A model generated the notes under the pieces. That model ran no database searches and was not told the origin of the DNA. It worked only from the letters and a program-made list of their open reading frames with translations. Positions 1 to 7,922 of a stretch of 20,356 nucleotides of DNA are shown here, piece after piece. Source of the stretch: a virus. Where the stretch lies: positions 1 to 20,356 of IMG/VR virus record IMGVR_UViG_3300023219_000109; one strand, 5' to 3'. A program made the position numbers and the translations under genes. Position 1 is the first letter of the stretch. Each line of letters begins with the position of its first letter.

Positions 1-18
1 GACGCGTCGAGGATCGGA

Positions 19-870
19 CTAGTGCTGAGGAGAGAATAACAGAAATTGAGGTCCCTCTGCAGTAGCTGCAAGAGCTGAGAACGTCCCCACACCAGCACCA
101 GACTGGAGGATACTTTCAACAGCTATAGCTCTACGAGGCCCAAGAAGCTTAGCTAGCCCACCGATCATTTGTTTGAAGGGTCCAGACCTCAAGACCGGCC
201 CTACGATGGGCGGAACAAGCGGTGCCACCATGTAGGTGTTTTCATCCAAGAGCATAGCTGGCATCGCGAGGATCTCCCCAGCGGTCTTTGCAACTAGACT
301 AGCCTCCTCAGCCATTTGCTCCAAGTGAACTTGGACATCCTCCGTTCCAAGGAACTCAAGTTCCACCGGCCCAAGGAATTCTTCATGTCTCCGATGTGAG
401 TCTGCCTGAACAAAGTTCCGAAATCTTTGAACCTCACGAGCCATTTCTGTAGGTGAGAGTTGACGATCATCGGGAAAGAGTGGAGCGATGATTCTTGGAG
501 TATCTAGTTTCTTGCCTCTTGAGTCAGGGAGAGTCTCCAGTGTTTCATCAATAAAACGAACCGCCCCTCGGAACCCAAGTCCTGCAACTGCTCCAATACG
601 AGCTACTGCACCCGGAGTTGGAGCCTCTCGCTCACGGCGAAGTTCCTCAATCCTACGTTGGACTAAGATTTGTTGTGTGGTCTCAGTAACTACGCGACCT
701 CTTCGGCCAGATGCTCCTAGAAGAAACTCATCAAAGGGATCCAGAGCTTGTTCTGCTCGCAACTCTGCTACCCGAGATTGACCCCGCAAGGCTCGAATCC
801 TCTCAAGTGGATCAGGTTGATTAGTAACTTGAGTCAAGGGTTTTCTCAGCCAGTTCCTGTTTAGTTCCAA
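19..870 (-). CDS. Putative internal virion / DNA-ejection protein (possibly truncated)
   Basis: This is the last gene of the ejection block. The N-terminal 90 residues are charged and helical (LERIRALRGQSRVAELRAEQ near residues 22-41). A Gly/Ala patch follows (GAVARIGAVAGLGFRGAV, about 87-104). The C-terminal third is hydrophobic, with a possible membrane-interacting stretch (MVAPLVPPIVGPVL, about 214-227) and an Ala/Gly-rich end. Position after coiled-coil virion proteins suggests a counterpart of a T7 gp16-type ejectosome component, but 283 residues is far shorter than that family, which exceeds 1000. The stop lies only 18 bases from the window edge, so a longer protein broken by an edge error is possible. 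The longest frame starts at a TTG with no ribosome site. A TTG at 789 has GAGAGGA 8 bases upstream and would give 256 residues. Function is inferred from position only. Confidence 0.6.
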   Translation of the reverse strand: MELNRNWLRKPLTQVTNQPDPLERIRALRGQSRVAELRAEQALDPFDEFLLGASGRRGRVVTETTQQILVQRRIEELRREREAPTPGAVARIGAVAGLGFRGAVRFIDETLETLPDSRGKKLDTPRIIAPLFPDDRQLSPTEMAREVQRFRNFVQADSHRRHEEFLGPVELEFLGTEDVQVHLEQMAEEASLVAKTAGEILAMPAMLLDENTYMVAPLVPPIVGPVLRSGPFKQMIGGLAKLLGPRRAIAVESILQSGAGVGTFSALAATAEGPQFLLFSPQH

Positions 871-1030
871 GAGCTACAAAACATAAGTCCTCACCAAAAA
901 GCTCGTACTTACAGAAGCGTTTCTCTTGAGCCTCAGGGTGAGGTACAATGATACTTACAGCATTCTCACTCACTACCCGCATTTCATTGTTGTAAGGTCC
1001 TCCGACACATTCCCGTGCTACAGTTGACAT
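821..1030 (-). CDS. Small hypothetical virion-operon protein, 69 aa
   Basis: Not recognised. The 69-residue product has a compact mixed composition (SIIVPHPEAQEKRFCKYELF in the middle) and no membrane segment or known motif. It is kept because its ATG overlaps the stop of the upstream coiled-coil gene by one base (TGATG), a coupling used repeatedly in this operon. The preceding gene's last bases carry the Gly-Gly codons GGAGGTGGC, which can act as a ribosome site. It overlaps the longest frame of the next gene by 50 bases. If that gene instead starts at 789 there is no overlap, which makes this small gene more plausible. Its place between ejection proteins suggests a minor virion or assembly factor; that is inference. 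Confidence 0.55.
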   Translation of the reverse strand: MSTVARECVGGPYNNEMRVVSENAVSIIVPHPEAQEKRFCKYELFGEDLCFVALGTKQELAEKTLDSSY

Positions 1031-2331
1031 CAGCCACCTCCAGCTTCCTGTTGTAGCTTTGTTGCGAGGGCGTCTACCTCCTCATCACTGCCCTGGGGGA
1101 GTTGTCGAAGAGCCTCAAGAATGAATATATCTCGGGAAGTGTCTAGAGTTGAGGGACCCGTTGGGGTAGTGAGGCTTCTGGATGGAGCCTTTTCACCCTT
1201 AGCTTCTCGAAGTAAAACTCGTTGCTGTTTCACAAATGCTTCCATTGTGGTCAAGAGGCTTTGTGGTGCTCCGATTTCTTTAAGTGTTTTAGCTTGGAGT
1301 TGCATGAAGCGTAGGGCTGCTTCGTTCCTAGCGAGTGGGGTCTCCGCAGAAAGCACAGCGTCTCGTGCATCACTAACTCCCTTAATTTGGATCACTATAT
1401 TTTGAAAGTCTTGAGATGTAGGAGGCAGTGCATTAGTCTCACCGAGATTTGCAGAGATCTGTTGAGCTGTGAGAATATCCTTAGCTCGTATAACATCACC
1501 CTCATGACCTACGCCTCCAGGTCGTTCAGACCCAGTTTTCTCAAGTCGGTTTGTAAGTCTCTTAAGCTGATTCCTATCCGTGGTTATTTGAGCGGAAGAC
1601 CTAGGTCCTCGGGCTTGTTCAGCCTCGAACCGCTCTCTTGCGAACTCAAGTTCCTGTGTTCCAAGCTCCGTTTGACCTCGCGTTAATGCTTGTTGGATGG
1701 TCTCAGCTGGTTTAGTAACTCCGAGTTCTCGTCGTTTCTGTAGAATCTGAGTAGTAAGACTATCGGGAAAGGCTAAGGCATGTGCTTGTGCAGTACCTTC
1801 TACCTGAAGCTGTGTAGCTAATCTGTTTGCCTCAATTTGATTCTGTACAAGAGTTGAGTTGAACTCAGCCCTGTTTTCTGCAAGTTCCCTTCGCTGGTCT
1901 TGGATTGCTCCAGCAACCGCATTAGTAGCTAGAGATCTTCCTACCAACCCTTTAATCCCAGCTACATCAGCCGCGTTTTCTCCAAGAGCTATAATCTCGT
2001 CTTGAGGGAACTCTAGTGGGTCAGTCGGCAGAGGTGGACCAATAAAAGTTGAGTCTTTCGTGATCTTCTCTCCCTTTCCAGCCCGTACTGCCTCACGAGC
2101 AGTTTGTCGAACAAACTCAAAATCTCGGAGGTTGTTTGCATCTCGTGCAGCCTCGAAGTTAGCTTCCTGCATTGCAATTCTAAGTTGCTGGGATCGAACA
2201 TCTCGGGCACGATCTTCGGCCTGAGCAGCTCGTTGAACTTGAACCGCCTGATTTTGGCTTCTGAGTGCCGCGATCCTGAACCCCGCAATGAGTCCACTTG
2301 TGATTGGTTTATCTGCGAATGCTTGGCTCAT
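1030..2331 (-). CDS. Putative internal virion protein, long coiled coil
   Basis: The 433-residue protein is rich in Ala, Gln, Glu and Arg. After a short apolar segment (ITSGLIAGFRIAAL, residues 10-23) there is a long heptad-like helix to about residue 80. More helical stretches lie around 140-185, 215-260 and 330-390, and the linker near 260-285 is Pro/Gly-rich. There is no enzyme motif. The composition and the position directly after the GNAT-like and Gly/Gln-rich genes match the internal core proteins of T7-like podoviruses (gp15 position), which form the ejectosome that lengthens the tail across the host envelope. The ATG overlaps the upstream stop (ATGA) and has GGAG 10 bases before it. 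The role is inferred from gene order and helix content; no homology could be tested. Confidence 0.7.
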   Translation of the reverse strand: MSQAFADKPITSGLIAGFRIAALRSQNQAVQVQRAAQAEDRARDVRSQQLRIAMQEANFEAARDANNLRDFEFVRQTAREAVRAGKGEKITKDSTFIGPPLPTDPLEFPQDEIIALGENAADVAGIKGLVGRSLATNAVAGAIQDQRRELAENRAEFNSTLVQNQIEANRLATQLQVEGTAQAHALAFPDSLTTQILQKRRELGVTKPAETIQQALTRGQTELGTQELEFARERFEAEQARGPRSSAQITTDRNQLKRLTNRLEKTGSERPGGVGHEGDVIRAKDILTAQQISANLGETNALPPTSQDFQNIVIQIKGVSDARDAVLSAETPLARNEAALRFMQLQAKTLKEIGAPQSLLTTMEAFVKQQRVLLREAKGEKAPSRSLTTPTGPSTLDTSRDIFILEALRQLPQGSDEEVDALATKLQQEAGGG

Positions 2332-2993
2332 GTCTGTCTACTCCCTATGCCGCCGGAGGCAAAAATACCTTGAGCTACTGGAGAACCAAGTTGACCGCCT
2401 CCAGGTTGTTGACCGAGGAGGTTTGCCGTTGCAAGCGTTGTCCCTGCACCCAAGAGATCACTTAAAAGATTAAACCCAAATCCTGGTTGCTGGTTCACTA
2501 TTCCTTGAGTCTGAGTTCCAAGGAACCCAAGGGCCTGGTTGGCTGGGAGGAACCTCAGACTCTCAATCCCTCCCAGGGCTTGAGCACTTTGTGCAGCGTT
2601 GCGTGCTGGGAAACCCAGGATCTCAGGAAGCATCCTCGCGAAGTCTCCCTGGGCTGAACTTAGAATATCCCCAAGAACATTAGCCCTCGTAATACCTCGT
2701 CGTGAGCTAAGCGACCCACCGATTCCTGCAAACCCCAGGTCAATCCTAGGTGCGATTTCACGATCAAAGGTCCGCAGGCTTGGATCAAGAAAACCCTGTT
2801 GAAAGATCTCCCTAGCAAGCTCCGGTCCTCCACCAAGACCGCCCAGGACTTGCTGCTGGAGTTCAGAAATCCCCGGGATCTCAGTACCCAACTGACCTCC
2901 AAAGAACTCCCCTAGTCCAGGTAAAAGGTTTCTTTGTTCTCTTGAAAGAGTACTTTGGGCTCGTGGCCCACCAGTTTGAAATGCATTACCCAT
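2328..2993 (-). CDS. Putative internal virion protein, Gly/Gln/Leu-rich
   Basis: The 221-residue protein has a recognisable central signature, EIAPRIDLGFAG followed by GGSLSSRRG (about residues 79-101). In other podovirus genomes, proteins with a pattern of this kind (I-x-P-x-I then FAG then S-x-RG) sit just before coiled-coil ejection proteins; this is recalled and was not searched. The rest is Gly-, Gln- and Ala-rich with amphipathic helices. The C-terminal third (FNLLSDLLGAGTTLATANLL, about 174-193) could insert in a membrane. This fits a T7 gp14-position protein, which is ejected into the outer membrane. The start is supported by GGGAGG 9 bases upstream and an 8-base overlap with the preceding gene. 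Moderate confidence in class, low in exact role. Confidence 0.68.
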   Translation of the reverse strand: MGNAFQTGGPRAQSTLSREQRNLLPGLGEFFGGQLGTEIPGISELQQQVLGGLGGGPELAREIFQQGFLDPSLRTFDREIAPRIDLGFAGIGGSLSSRRGITRANVLGDILSSAQGDFARMLPEILGFPARNAAQSAQALGGIESLRFLPANQALGFLGTQTQGIVNQQPGFGFNLLSDLLGAGTTLATANLLGQQPGGGQLGSPVAQGIFASGGIGSRQT

Positions 2994-3447
2994 CTTTGAA
3001 AACCTCCCTTGAGCGATCGAGTAACTTCTGTTCTATGCCCTGCAACTCAAGTTTCACAACAACTGCGTGCTGTGTGAAACCCACTCTACGATAAAGAGCT
3101 TCAATGCTTCGTTGCGTCTCAGCTCGGATTTCCTCTTTCCCAAGTGCTATTGCCCAGTTGAGGATTCTTAAAAAGAGTTCATCCGAGATCTTTGTCGAAG
3201 TACCTTCAAGTGACCAAAACTGAGCGATCCACACGTGGGGTCTAGCAAGGTCAAAGGAAATAGTGAAGGCTATGAGTTCACCATCACGTGTGGCTTGCAG
3301 GACCTGGATTTTCTCTGGCGTCAAGGTCATAGCACCTTGGATTACCTTAAGAAACTCACTCGCATCCTGGTCTTCTTCGATAACAAAATGCTTTGTGAAC
3401 TCTGCTACTTTGGTAGCTTCTCTGATTCTACCAATCTTGACTGTCAC
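2986..3447 (-). CDS. GNAT-fold acetyltransferase-like protein of the virion block
   Basis: The 153-residue layout follows the GNAT N-acetyltransferase fold. Strands IQVLQAT and ELIAFTISFD (47-66) are followed by a strand VWIAQFW (72-78), a helix FLRILNWAIALGK (92-104), and the closing ALYRRVGFTQ then VVVKLEL (117-135), where LYRRVGF is the typical last-helix signature. The acetyl-CoA pyrophosphate loop (R/Q-x-x-G-x-G/A) is not visible: residues 80-88 read LEGTSTKIS. Catalysis is therefore doubtful. A gene annotated as GNAT-like occurs at the equivalent gp13 position in some T7-like phages, so a structural or assembly role in the virion is likely. The start is GTG with AAAGGA upstream, 15 bases after the preceding stop. 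A true acetylase of a host or virion protein remains possible. Confidence 0.72.
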   Translation of the reverse strand: MTVKIGRIREATKVAEFTKHFVIEEDQDASEFLKVIQGAMTLTPEKIQVLQATRDGELIAFTISFDLARPHVWIAQFWSLEGTSTKISDELFLRILNWAIALGKEEIRAETQRSIEALYRRVGFTQHAVVVKLELQGIEQKLLDRSREVFKDG

Positions 3448-3462
3448 TAGATCATCCTTTCC

Positions 3463-4233
3463 TTAATAATAACCAAACGAGAGCCAAACCCACGGTGGTG
3501 CACCAGCGAGTGGCCAGCCTGCTCCACCTGGACCTCCACCAGTAACTCCACTCTGGAGTCTCATTATGTGGAATCTACTCTCAATGAACTCATATCTTAT
3601 CTCAGGTGCTGGTCCAGGGGGTTCGTCTTGGTGAGCTATGCACTCAGTATTAATGATAATGCCTTCACGGATAGGAAACACTGCTGCATAGGAGATTCCT
3701 TCGTTTTCTCTAACGCTGAGCCAACCACCACGAGGGATAAAAGCGAATTGATCTTCTTGTAAAATGAGTCTTGAGTCTATCAAGGGCAAGTTGGGAGCGA
3801 ATGGTACAAGATCACGTGATCGATCAAACCCCAGTTCATAAGCAATATGGTAAAGACCGTCCTTGAGAATCTTAACTGCTCCAGTACTTTGAATCTCGAA
3901 CACATCCTCATCTAACCAAGGTACTATGAGAGGGTCTGTCTCCCAAGGAATGTTTGCTTCTGGTGGAGTGCCCCAACCAGTCTGACCACCAGTAATAAAG
4001 TCACTACTGAACAGGAACTCTGATAGACCATTTCGCTCTTTTAGGGTCATAGAAACTGCTGGAATTTTTGCCAGTCCTGGAGGATCTCCAGGGGGGTCAT
4101 TGAAAGTATTATCGAGCTTTGCTCCAAGTCTACGAAGGTACTCAATAACTTTGAAGTGGAATCTAGCTAGTTCCTCAGGACTTTCCACATTAGGTTGCAA
4201 AGGTAACGGTTCACCAGAGAAGACAGAACTCAT
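3463..4233 (-). CDS. Putative tail-associated protein, N-terminal helix plus jelly-roll-like domain
   Basis: The gene is read from the ATG at 4233, giving 256 residues. That ATG overlaps the nozzle stop (ATGA) and has a perfect AGGAGG 6 bases upstream, so the longer frame beginning at 4257 is rejected. A helix (ELARFHFKVIEYLRRLGAKL, about 20-39) could form a trimeric coiled coil. Pro/Gly linkers follow, then a beta-rich domain with DGLYHIAYELGFD and GGWLSVRENEG, a pattern resembling TNF/C1q-type jelly rolls used in phage fibres. The tail is Gly/Pro/Trp-rich and ends in VWLSFGYY. The gene lies between the nozzle and the ejection genes, so it probably attaches to the short tail. It may be a fibre or fibre adaptor; no sequence family is claimed. 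Confidence 0.65.
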   Translation of the reverse strand: MSSVFSGEPLPLQPNVESPEELARFHFKVIEYLRRLGAKLDNTFNDPPGDPPGLAKIPAVSMTLKERNGLSEFLFSSDFITGGQTGWGTPPEANIPWETDPLIVPWLDEDVFEIQSTGAVKILKDGLYHIAYELGFDRSRDLVPFAPNLPLIDSRLILQEDQFAFIPRGGWLSVRENEGISYAAVFPIREGIIINTECIAHQDEPPGPAPEIRYEFIESRFHIMRLQSGVTGGGPGGAGWPLAGAPPWVWLSFGYY

Positions 4234-6044
4234 CTTGGTCCTCCTGGGTTTACCCAAGCTCGGATTTGGAACAATGAGAAATCTTCTAACGAGTCAAACT
4301 TAAACCTAACTGTTCGTCCAACAATGTCTAGGTCTTGTTGGTAAAATCTTGGCTCAGGTTCAAGTACAAAATCAGCTTTGAGTAACGTAAAACTTGCACC
4401 CCGGTCAACAGAAACTGAGACATTTACTTTAGTACCACTTGCCTCAAAGTCTAACTCCACACATCGACCGAGCTGAGAAAGATAACTGGGAAGCGTGAAG
4501 TCCATAGTCTCGTAGCTCTCTTCTACAGCTACAAGGTTGTCCTTAAAGACTCCTTCGGTTACTAAAAACACGTCGCCGACCGCTGAGCCGAAGACACGTA
4601 CAGGGAAGAGAACTTGTTCTCCCTCCTCACCCCACTGACCGAGTTCATCTCCCCAAGTAGTATTTGCTGGTTCCCAAGGAGCATCATCCCAAGTGTAGTT
4701 ATGACGATTCGTGAAGAAGCCAAAGGTCGTAGGAACATCTGCATAAACATCCTTAGCCCAAGAGATCTCGGTGATTCTTGTAAGGTCATAAACTCCTGTA
4801 TAAATTGTCGAGGTTCCATCTAGCTGGGGAACTGAGAAGAACAAGGTTCTCTTAGAATAATCATTGAGTGCAGTTAGTCGGTGTAGATTTTCTTGGTCCT
4901 TGTTACCTGCATAATCATTGTAGATTGCTTCACCAATGACTAGAAGACCTCGTGAGCCATCAAAAATATAAAAGTTCTCCTCGGCTACGAAGACGTGCCC
5001 AAGGTCAATGGAGATTATGGAACCTGCAGAGGCGAGTCTCGTGCCTGTTGGGATTGTAGCCTCAAAGGCAAATACTGCATCGCCGCCCAGAAAGGTAGCA
5101 AGATGAATGGTATCAAAGGAATAAATAGCAAGACGATCTCCGAGTGGCTCCATGTGGACTAGTTCGAGTTCAGCTTCATGAAGGAGCTGGATTCCGGTGG
5201 AACCCGAAACGAAATCATCAAAATTTCCTGCGTTAGACCAAGCTATGCTTTGGAGTTCTTGCAAACCTGCAAGCTGAAGTCCACCGACAAAGAGGTGATC
5301 ACGAAAGACTGCTACTGTGTTGCAGGTTTGAAACTCTGGAAAATCTACATCCCACCTTATGAAAGTACTTGCAAGTAATCCATCCCAAGTTCTAGGAAAG
5401 TCCTCTCCGTTAGTGATTAGAAGTCTGCGTCGGGTTGTACCGGAGGTCAAGTCTACGTCTGTGATATCTACAAATCTGATTGAGTTCTCTGCTGGTGTAT
5501 CAAAGGCTTCGGTGCTGGCCGGGTCAATGCTGATGATGTTTCCGGCAACTGTAGCTGAAGGGATGGCTTCCGCGACTACAATGTCTGTCGCTGTTGTACT
5601 TACTACGGTATAAGCTCCAGCGTTGGCTCCTGAGTCAACAGAAAACAAGAACCCAGGGGCAAAGAACGGTCTTACTGCGGCTACAGTGAAAGTCTTTGTG
5701 CCTTGGTTTACTCCTGTGATCGTGTCACTCAGCTGGCCTTCAGTGATGTCTACCCACTCGTCTATGTTGGTGTCATAAGCATACTGGCGTTGAGAAGTGA
5801 GAGCTACAAGAATTGGGATTCCACCCAGGGGACCAAACTCAATGAGTCCAAGGACTCGTCCCACGAGTCGAACCCCGAGTTGCAAGTAACCTGCTCGGCG
5901 ACGAATGATACCATCACGAACAGTTACGTTTTTGAGCCTAGGAGAAAGACTAGGATTTAGTCTTGTAGTTGGCGGTGAGGTAGCAAGTCCCCGAAGGGGG
6001 ACGTTGGAGTCTAGGGGAACAAAGTTTCTCTGGTCTGCTCTCAC
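4230..6044 (-). CDS. Putative tail nozzle / tubular protein B-like (T7 gp12 position)
   Basis: The 604-residue protein is the largest in the window and almost all beta. Its N-terminus carries the arrangement typical of podovirus nozzle proteins: a segment ending in SLSPRLKNVTVRDG and then IIRRRAGY (about 33-54), comparable to the 'L-x-N-x-x...x-G-x-x-x-R-x-G' start of T7 gp12-type proteins. Repeated blade-like segments follow (LGLIEFGPLGGIPILVALTS, DHLFVGGLQ, HVFVAEENFYIFDG, RTLFFSVPQLDG), suggesting a beta-propeller core. In the family these form the hexameric distal tube through which DNA leaves. The GTG start overlaps the previous stop (GTGA). Position after the adaptor and before ejection genes agrees. 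It is somewhat shorter than T7 gp12 (about 790). Confidence 0.75.
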   Translation of the reverse strand: MRADQRNFVPLDSNVPLRGLATSPPTTRLNPSLSPRLKNVTVRDGIIRRRAGYLQLGVRLVGRVLGLIEFGPLGGIPILVALTSQRQYAYDTNIDEWVDITEGQLSDTITGVNQGTKTFTVAAVRPFFAPGFLFSVDSGANAGAYTVVSTTATDIVVAEAIPSATVAGNIISIDPASTEAFDTPAENSIRFVDITDVDLTSGTTRRRLLITNGEDFPRTWDGLLASTFIRWDVDFPEFQTCNTVAVFRDHLFVGGLQLAGLQELQSIAWSNAGNFDDFVSGSTGIQLLHEAELELVHMEPLGDRLAIYSFDTIHLATFLGGDAVFAFEATIPTGTRLASAGSIISIDLGHVFVAEENFYIFDGSRGLLVIGEAIYNDYAGNKDQENLHRLTALNDYSKRTLFFSVPQLDGTSTIYTGVYDLTRITEISWAKDVYADVPTTFGFFTNRHNYTWDDAPWEPANTTWGDELGQWGEEGEQVLFPVRVFGSAVGDVFLVTEGVFKDNLVAVEESYETMDFTLPSYLSQLGRCVELDFEASGTKVNVSVSVDRGASFTLLKADFVLEPEPRFYQQDLDIVGRTVRFKFDSLEDFSLFQIRAWVNPGGPR

Positions 6045-6739
6045 ACTAGGAACCTTACTCTAGTTGCTTGTTCTGAGAAGTAAGTTTTTGTTCCAAGTGT
6101 TTGAGTTAACCTCATGAAATCGCCGGGGTTGAGAATGAAACTACCTTGGAGCAAAAACCCAATGGTCCCACCGGTAGCATCATCGGGTTTATCAATACCG
6201 GTGTTCTGAGTCTGGAACGTGACAAATGCACCACCAGCCTTTTTGTACTCTACCTCTTGTGTTTGGTTCGTGGTCTTGTAAAAGTAATTCCAGTTAAAGA
6301 ACTCTGCGAAAGTCCCGGTGTTTTCGTAACCCCCAGATGAGTTGAATGCAGCCTTTACATCAACTAAGGTTCCGTCGTGTCTAATGGGTGATTGCACGAA
6401 CGTTGGTTGTTGGGGTGAGGCAATCACCCAAGCAGAACCAGTCCAATAGAAAAGTTTATCATCATCTGTGTCTACATAAAAGCGTCCTTCGTCTTGAGCG
6501 TCTAGGGCAGTAACACCGTCAGGTTTCGTAGTTGGGGCTGTAGTTGCTACTACAAAACCTCTAGCCGAGCCTTCAAGATGCTCACCACCAACTCCTGCAG
6601 CGTCTGGATCAACGTGTTCTTTTGCAACACGCTTTCCAACAGCTTGTCTAAGTGAGAGGATTTCCAACGCTCCATCTCGCCTAGGGTCAGTTAGGACTGG
6701 AGCATTCTCGTCCCAGCTATCTTCATCTGTGTTTGCCAT
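6041..6739 (-). CDS. Virion structural protein, connector or fibre-like
   Basis: The 232-residue protein has an acidic N-terminus with DSWDENAPVLTDPRRDGALE (7-26). A helical stretch follows, then the segment DEGRFYVDTDDDKLFYWTGS (about 83-102). This 'GR-x-Y-x-D-T-D-x-x-x-L-x-x-W-x-G-x-x-W' element is common in phage structural proteins as a small beta repeat near fibre or capsid domains. The C-terminal half is beta-rich and ends in RVRFLV. It sits between the adaptor and the nozzle, so it may be a head-tail joining, spike-attachment or tail-side decoration protein. Its start has GAGG 6 bases before the ATG, and the upstream stop lies inside this ribosome site. The exact function is unknown. 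Confidence 0.65.
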   Translation of the reverse strand: MANTDEDSWDENAPVLTDPRRDGALEILSLRQAVGKRVAKEHVDPDAAGVGGEHLEGSARGFVVATTAPTTKPDGVTALDAQDEGRFYVDTDDDKLFYWTGSAWVIASPQQPTFVQSPIRHDGTLVDVKAAFNSSGGYENTGTFAEFFNWNYFYKTTNQTQEVEYKKAGGAFVTFQTQNTGIDKPDDATGGTIGFLLQGSFILNPGDFMRLTQTLGTKTYFSEQATRVRFLV

Positions 6740-6747
6740 AGGTTACC

Positions 6748-7422
6748 TCAAGGGACTTTTCTAATGAATGGATCCAGCCAGAAGTTTGGTGGAACCCTTC
6801 TATCTAGAACGGCTCCAACAAAGGGCTGGAGGACTATGTCAGTTGCCGTAACCTTGTCAAGTGCTCTAACAGCAGCCAGTTCGTCTTGGAACAAAGCTAA
6901 CCATCCTGCGGCATCCTCACTTTGCTGTAAGGACAAGAAGACCCAGTAACTTCCATAAGCAGTTACCGCAGCATCAGCACCATCAAAAAGTATGAGGTCT
7001 GAGTCCGCAACCAAGGCCGGGTGGTTACGATAGTATGAGTATGCAAAGTTATAAGCCTGGTCGGTGATGGGAACTACATGCAGGGTCTTGCCTTGGAGAT
7101 AGCCACACGCGGGTCTAGCAGCAGCCATTGTTGCAACATCAGGGAAACGCTTTACTACGAACTCTTTGATAAAAATCGGCAACGGGTAAGAGTTCGTTCC
7201 ATCAATGATGCGGAACTCAGTGAAGCGTAACCCATCAGCTACCAAGGCCACACTGCTTGTGGAAATGAGAATTACACCGGTGGCGTCGGACTTGAGCTGA
7301 GACCACAGTCTGGCCGCGGATATCTTGGTCATTGCAAGGTTAATTGCAATGTTAATGAGGGAGTCTTTGTCTGTTCGACCTGTGGACTCCCGGACGGCGG
7401 TTCGGGCAGTTACAAGGTCCAT
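6748..7422 (-). CDS. Putative head-tail adaptor protein
   Basis: The 224-residue protein begins with MDLVTARTAVRESTGR followed by DSLINIAINLAMTKISAARL (19-38), the N-terminal helix arrangement of podovirus adaptor or connector proteins that dock under the portal. A beta section then reads LRFTEFRIIDGTNSYPLPIF, followed by KTLHVVPITDQAYNFAYSYY (111-130), a pattern seen in adaptors in which a 'Y-x-Y-Y' strand precedes the C-terminal helices. The C-terminal helices are AAVTAYGSYWVFLSLQQSED. Position after the capsid and decoration genes and before the nozzle supports the call. The start lies 3 bases after the previous stop with no strong ribosome site, so translation probably depends on coupling. 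Assignment is by architecture and context. Confidence 0.68.
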   Translation of the reverse strand: MDLVTARTAVRESTGRTDKDSLINIAINLAMTKISAARLWSQLKSDATGVILISTSSVALVADGLRFTEFRIIDGTNSYPLPIFIKEFVVKRFPDVATMAAARPACGYLQGKTLHVVPITDQAYNFAYSYYRNHPALVADSDLILFDGADAAVTAYGSYWVFLSLQQSEDAAGWLALFQDELAAVRALDKVTATDIVLQPFVGAVLDRRVPPNFWLDPFIRKVP

Positions 7423-7425
7423 GGG

Positions 7426-7869
7426 TTAGTCTGGGCAATCAAGAAGTACAATGTCAGGTGAAGTCAAGTCTAAGACTACTCCATAGACCTTAAGTTCACC
7501 AGTGGCCTGAGCAAAGGCCTTCGTTGTTGCAGAACTGATGATTCCACTACCCACGACTGGGGTTCCCGTGATGTCTACTGCAAGTGTAGCGGATATTCCT
7601 CCGATCTGAACCCAGCCAAAGTTATTAGCTACATGAGCTGCAACAGCTACACCAGCAACGACGAGGGCTTGTGTCGCAGAACCGGCAACCTCACTGGCGT
7701 TATAAGTTGCGAGTGAAGCATACTTTACAACGTCACTCAGGACTACCGAGGCTGTAAACTTGACATACTTGTATCGTTTGCCATTCTCTTGCCGGATGTC
7801 ACCGAGGTTATCCTGGGCAGAGTCATCCGAGTCTGTAAGATCTGTGATAAAAATTGTTTTCAAGGGCAT
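7426..7869 (-). CDS. Putative capsid decoration or head-stabilising protein
   Basis: The 147-residue protein is small, beta-rich and low in charge. KRYKYVKFTASVVLSDVVKY (31-50) is followed by an Ala/Val-rich section and NNFGWVQIGGISATLAVD (about 82-99). Segments of the 'FGW-x-Q-x-x-G' kind are typical of small phage head decoration proteins (DUF2190-like and head-fibre-like groups). Position directly after the capsid gene supports this. The ATG has TGGAGG 12 bases upstream and GAGG close by, and an imperfect 12-base hairpin lies just before this site. It could cement the capsid lattice or carry a head fibre. The family link is an impression from short motifs. Confidence 0.6.
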   Translation of the reverse strand: MPLKTIFITDLTDSDDSAQDNLGDIRQENGKRYKYVKFTASVVLSDVVKYASLATYNASEVAGSATQALVVAGVAVAAHVANNFGWVQIGGISATLAVDITGTPVVGSGIISSATTKAFAQATGELKVYGVVLDLTSPDIVLLDCPD

Positions 7870-7886
7870 TTTTCAGAAGCCTCCAG

Positions 7887-7913
7887 CTGAGAAGTTGAAA
7901 ATCAAACTCTCAG
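7887..7913 (-). other. Hairpin between capsid and decoration genes
   Basis: The 54-base gap after the capsid stop contains an imperfect inverted repeat: CTGAGAGTTTGA and TCAACTTCTCAG on the minus strand with a TTT loop. Pairing is 12 positions with one G-U and one mismatch. No T-run follows, so it does not look like a complete intrinsic terminator. It ends 6 bases before the GGAGG site of the next gene. It could stabilise or be a cleavage point in the transcript between a high-demand and a lower-demand product; that is inference. Confidence 0.4.
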
Positions 7914-7922
7914 GTTTAGGGT

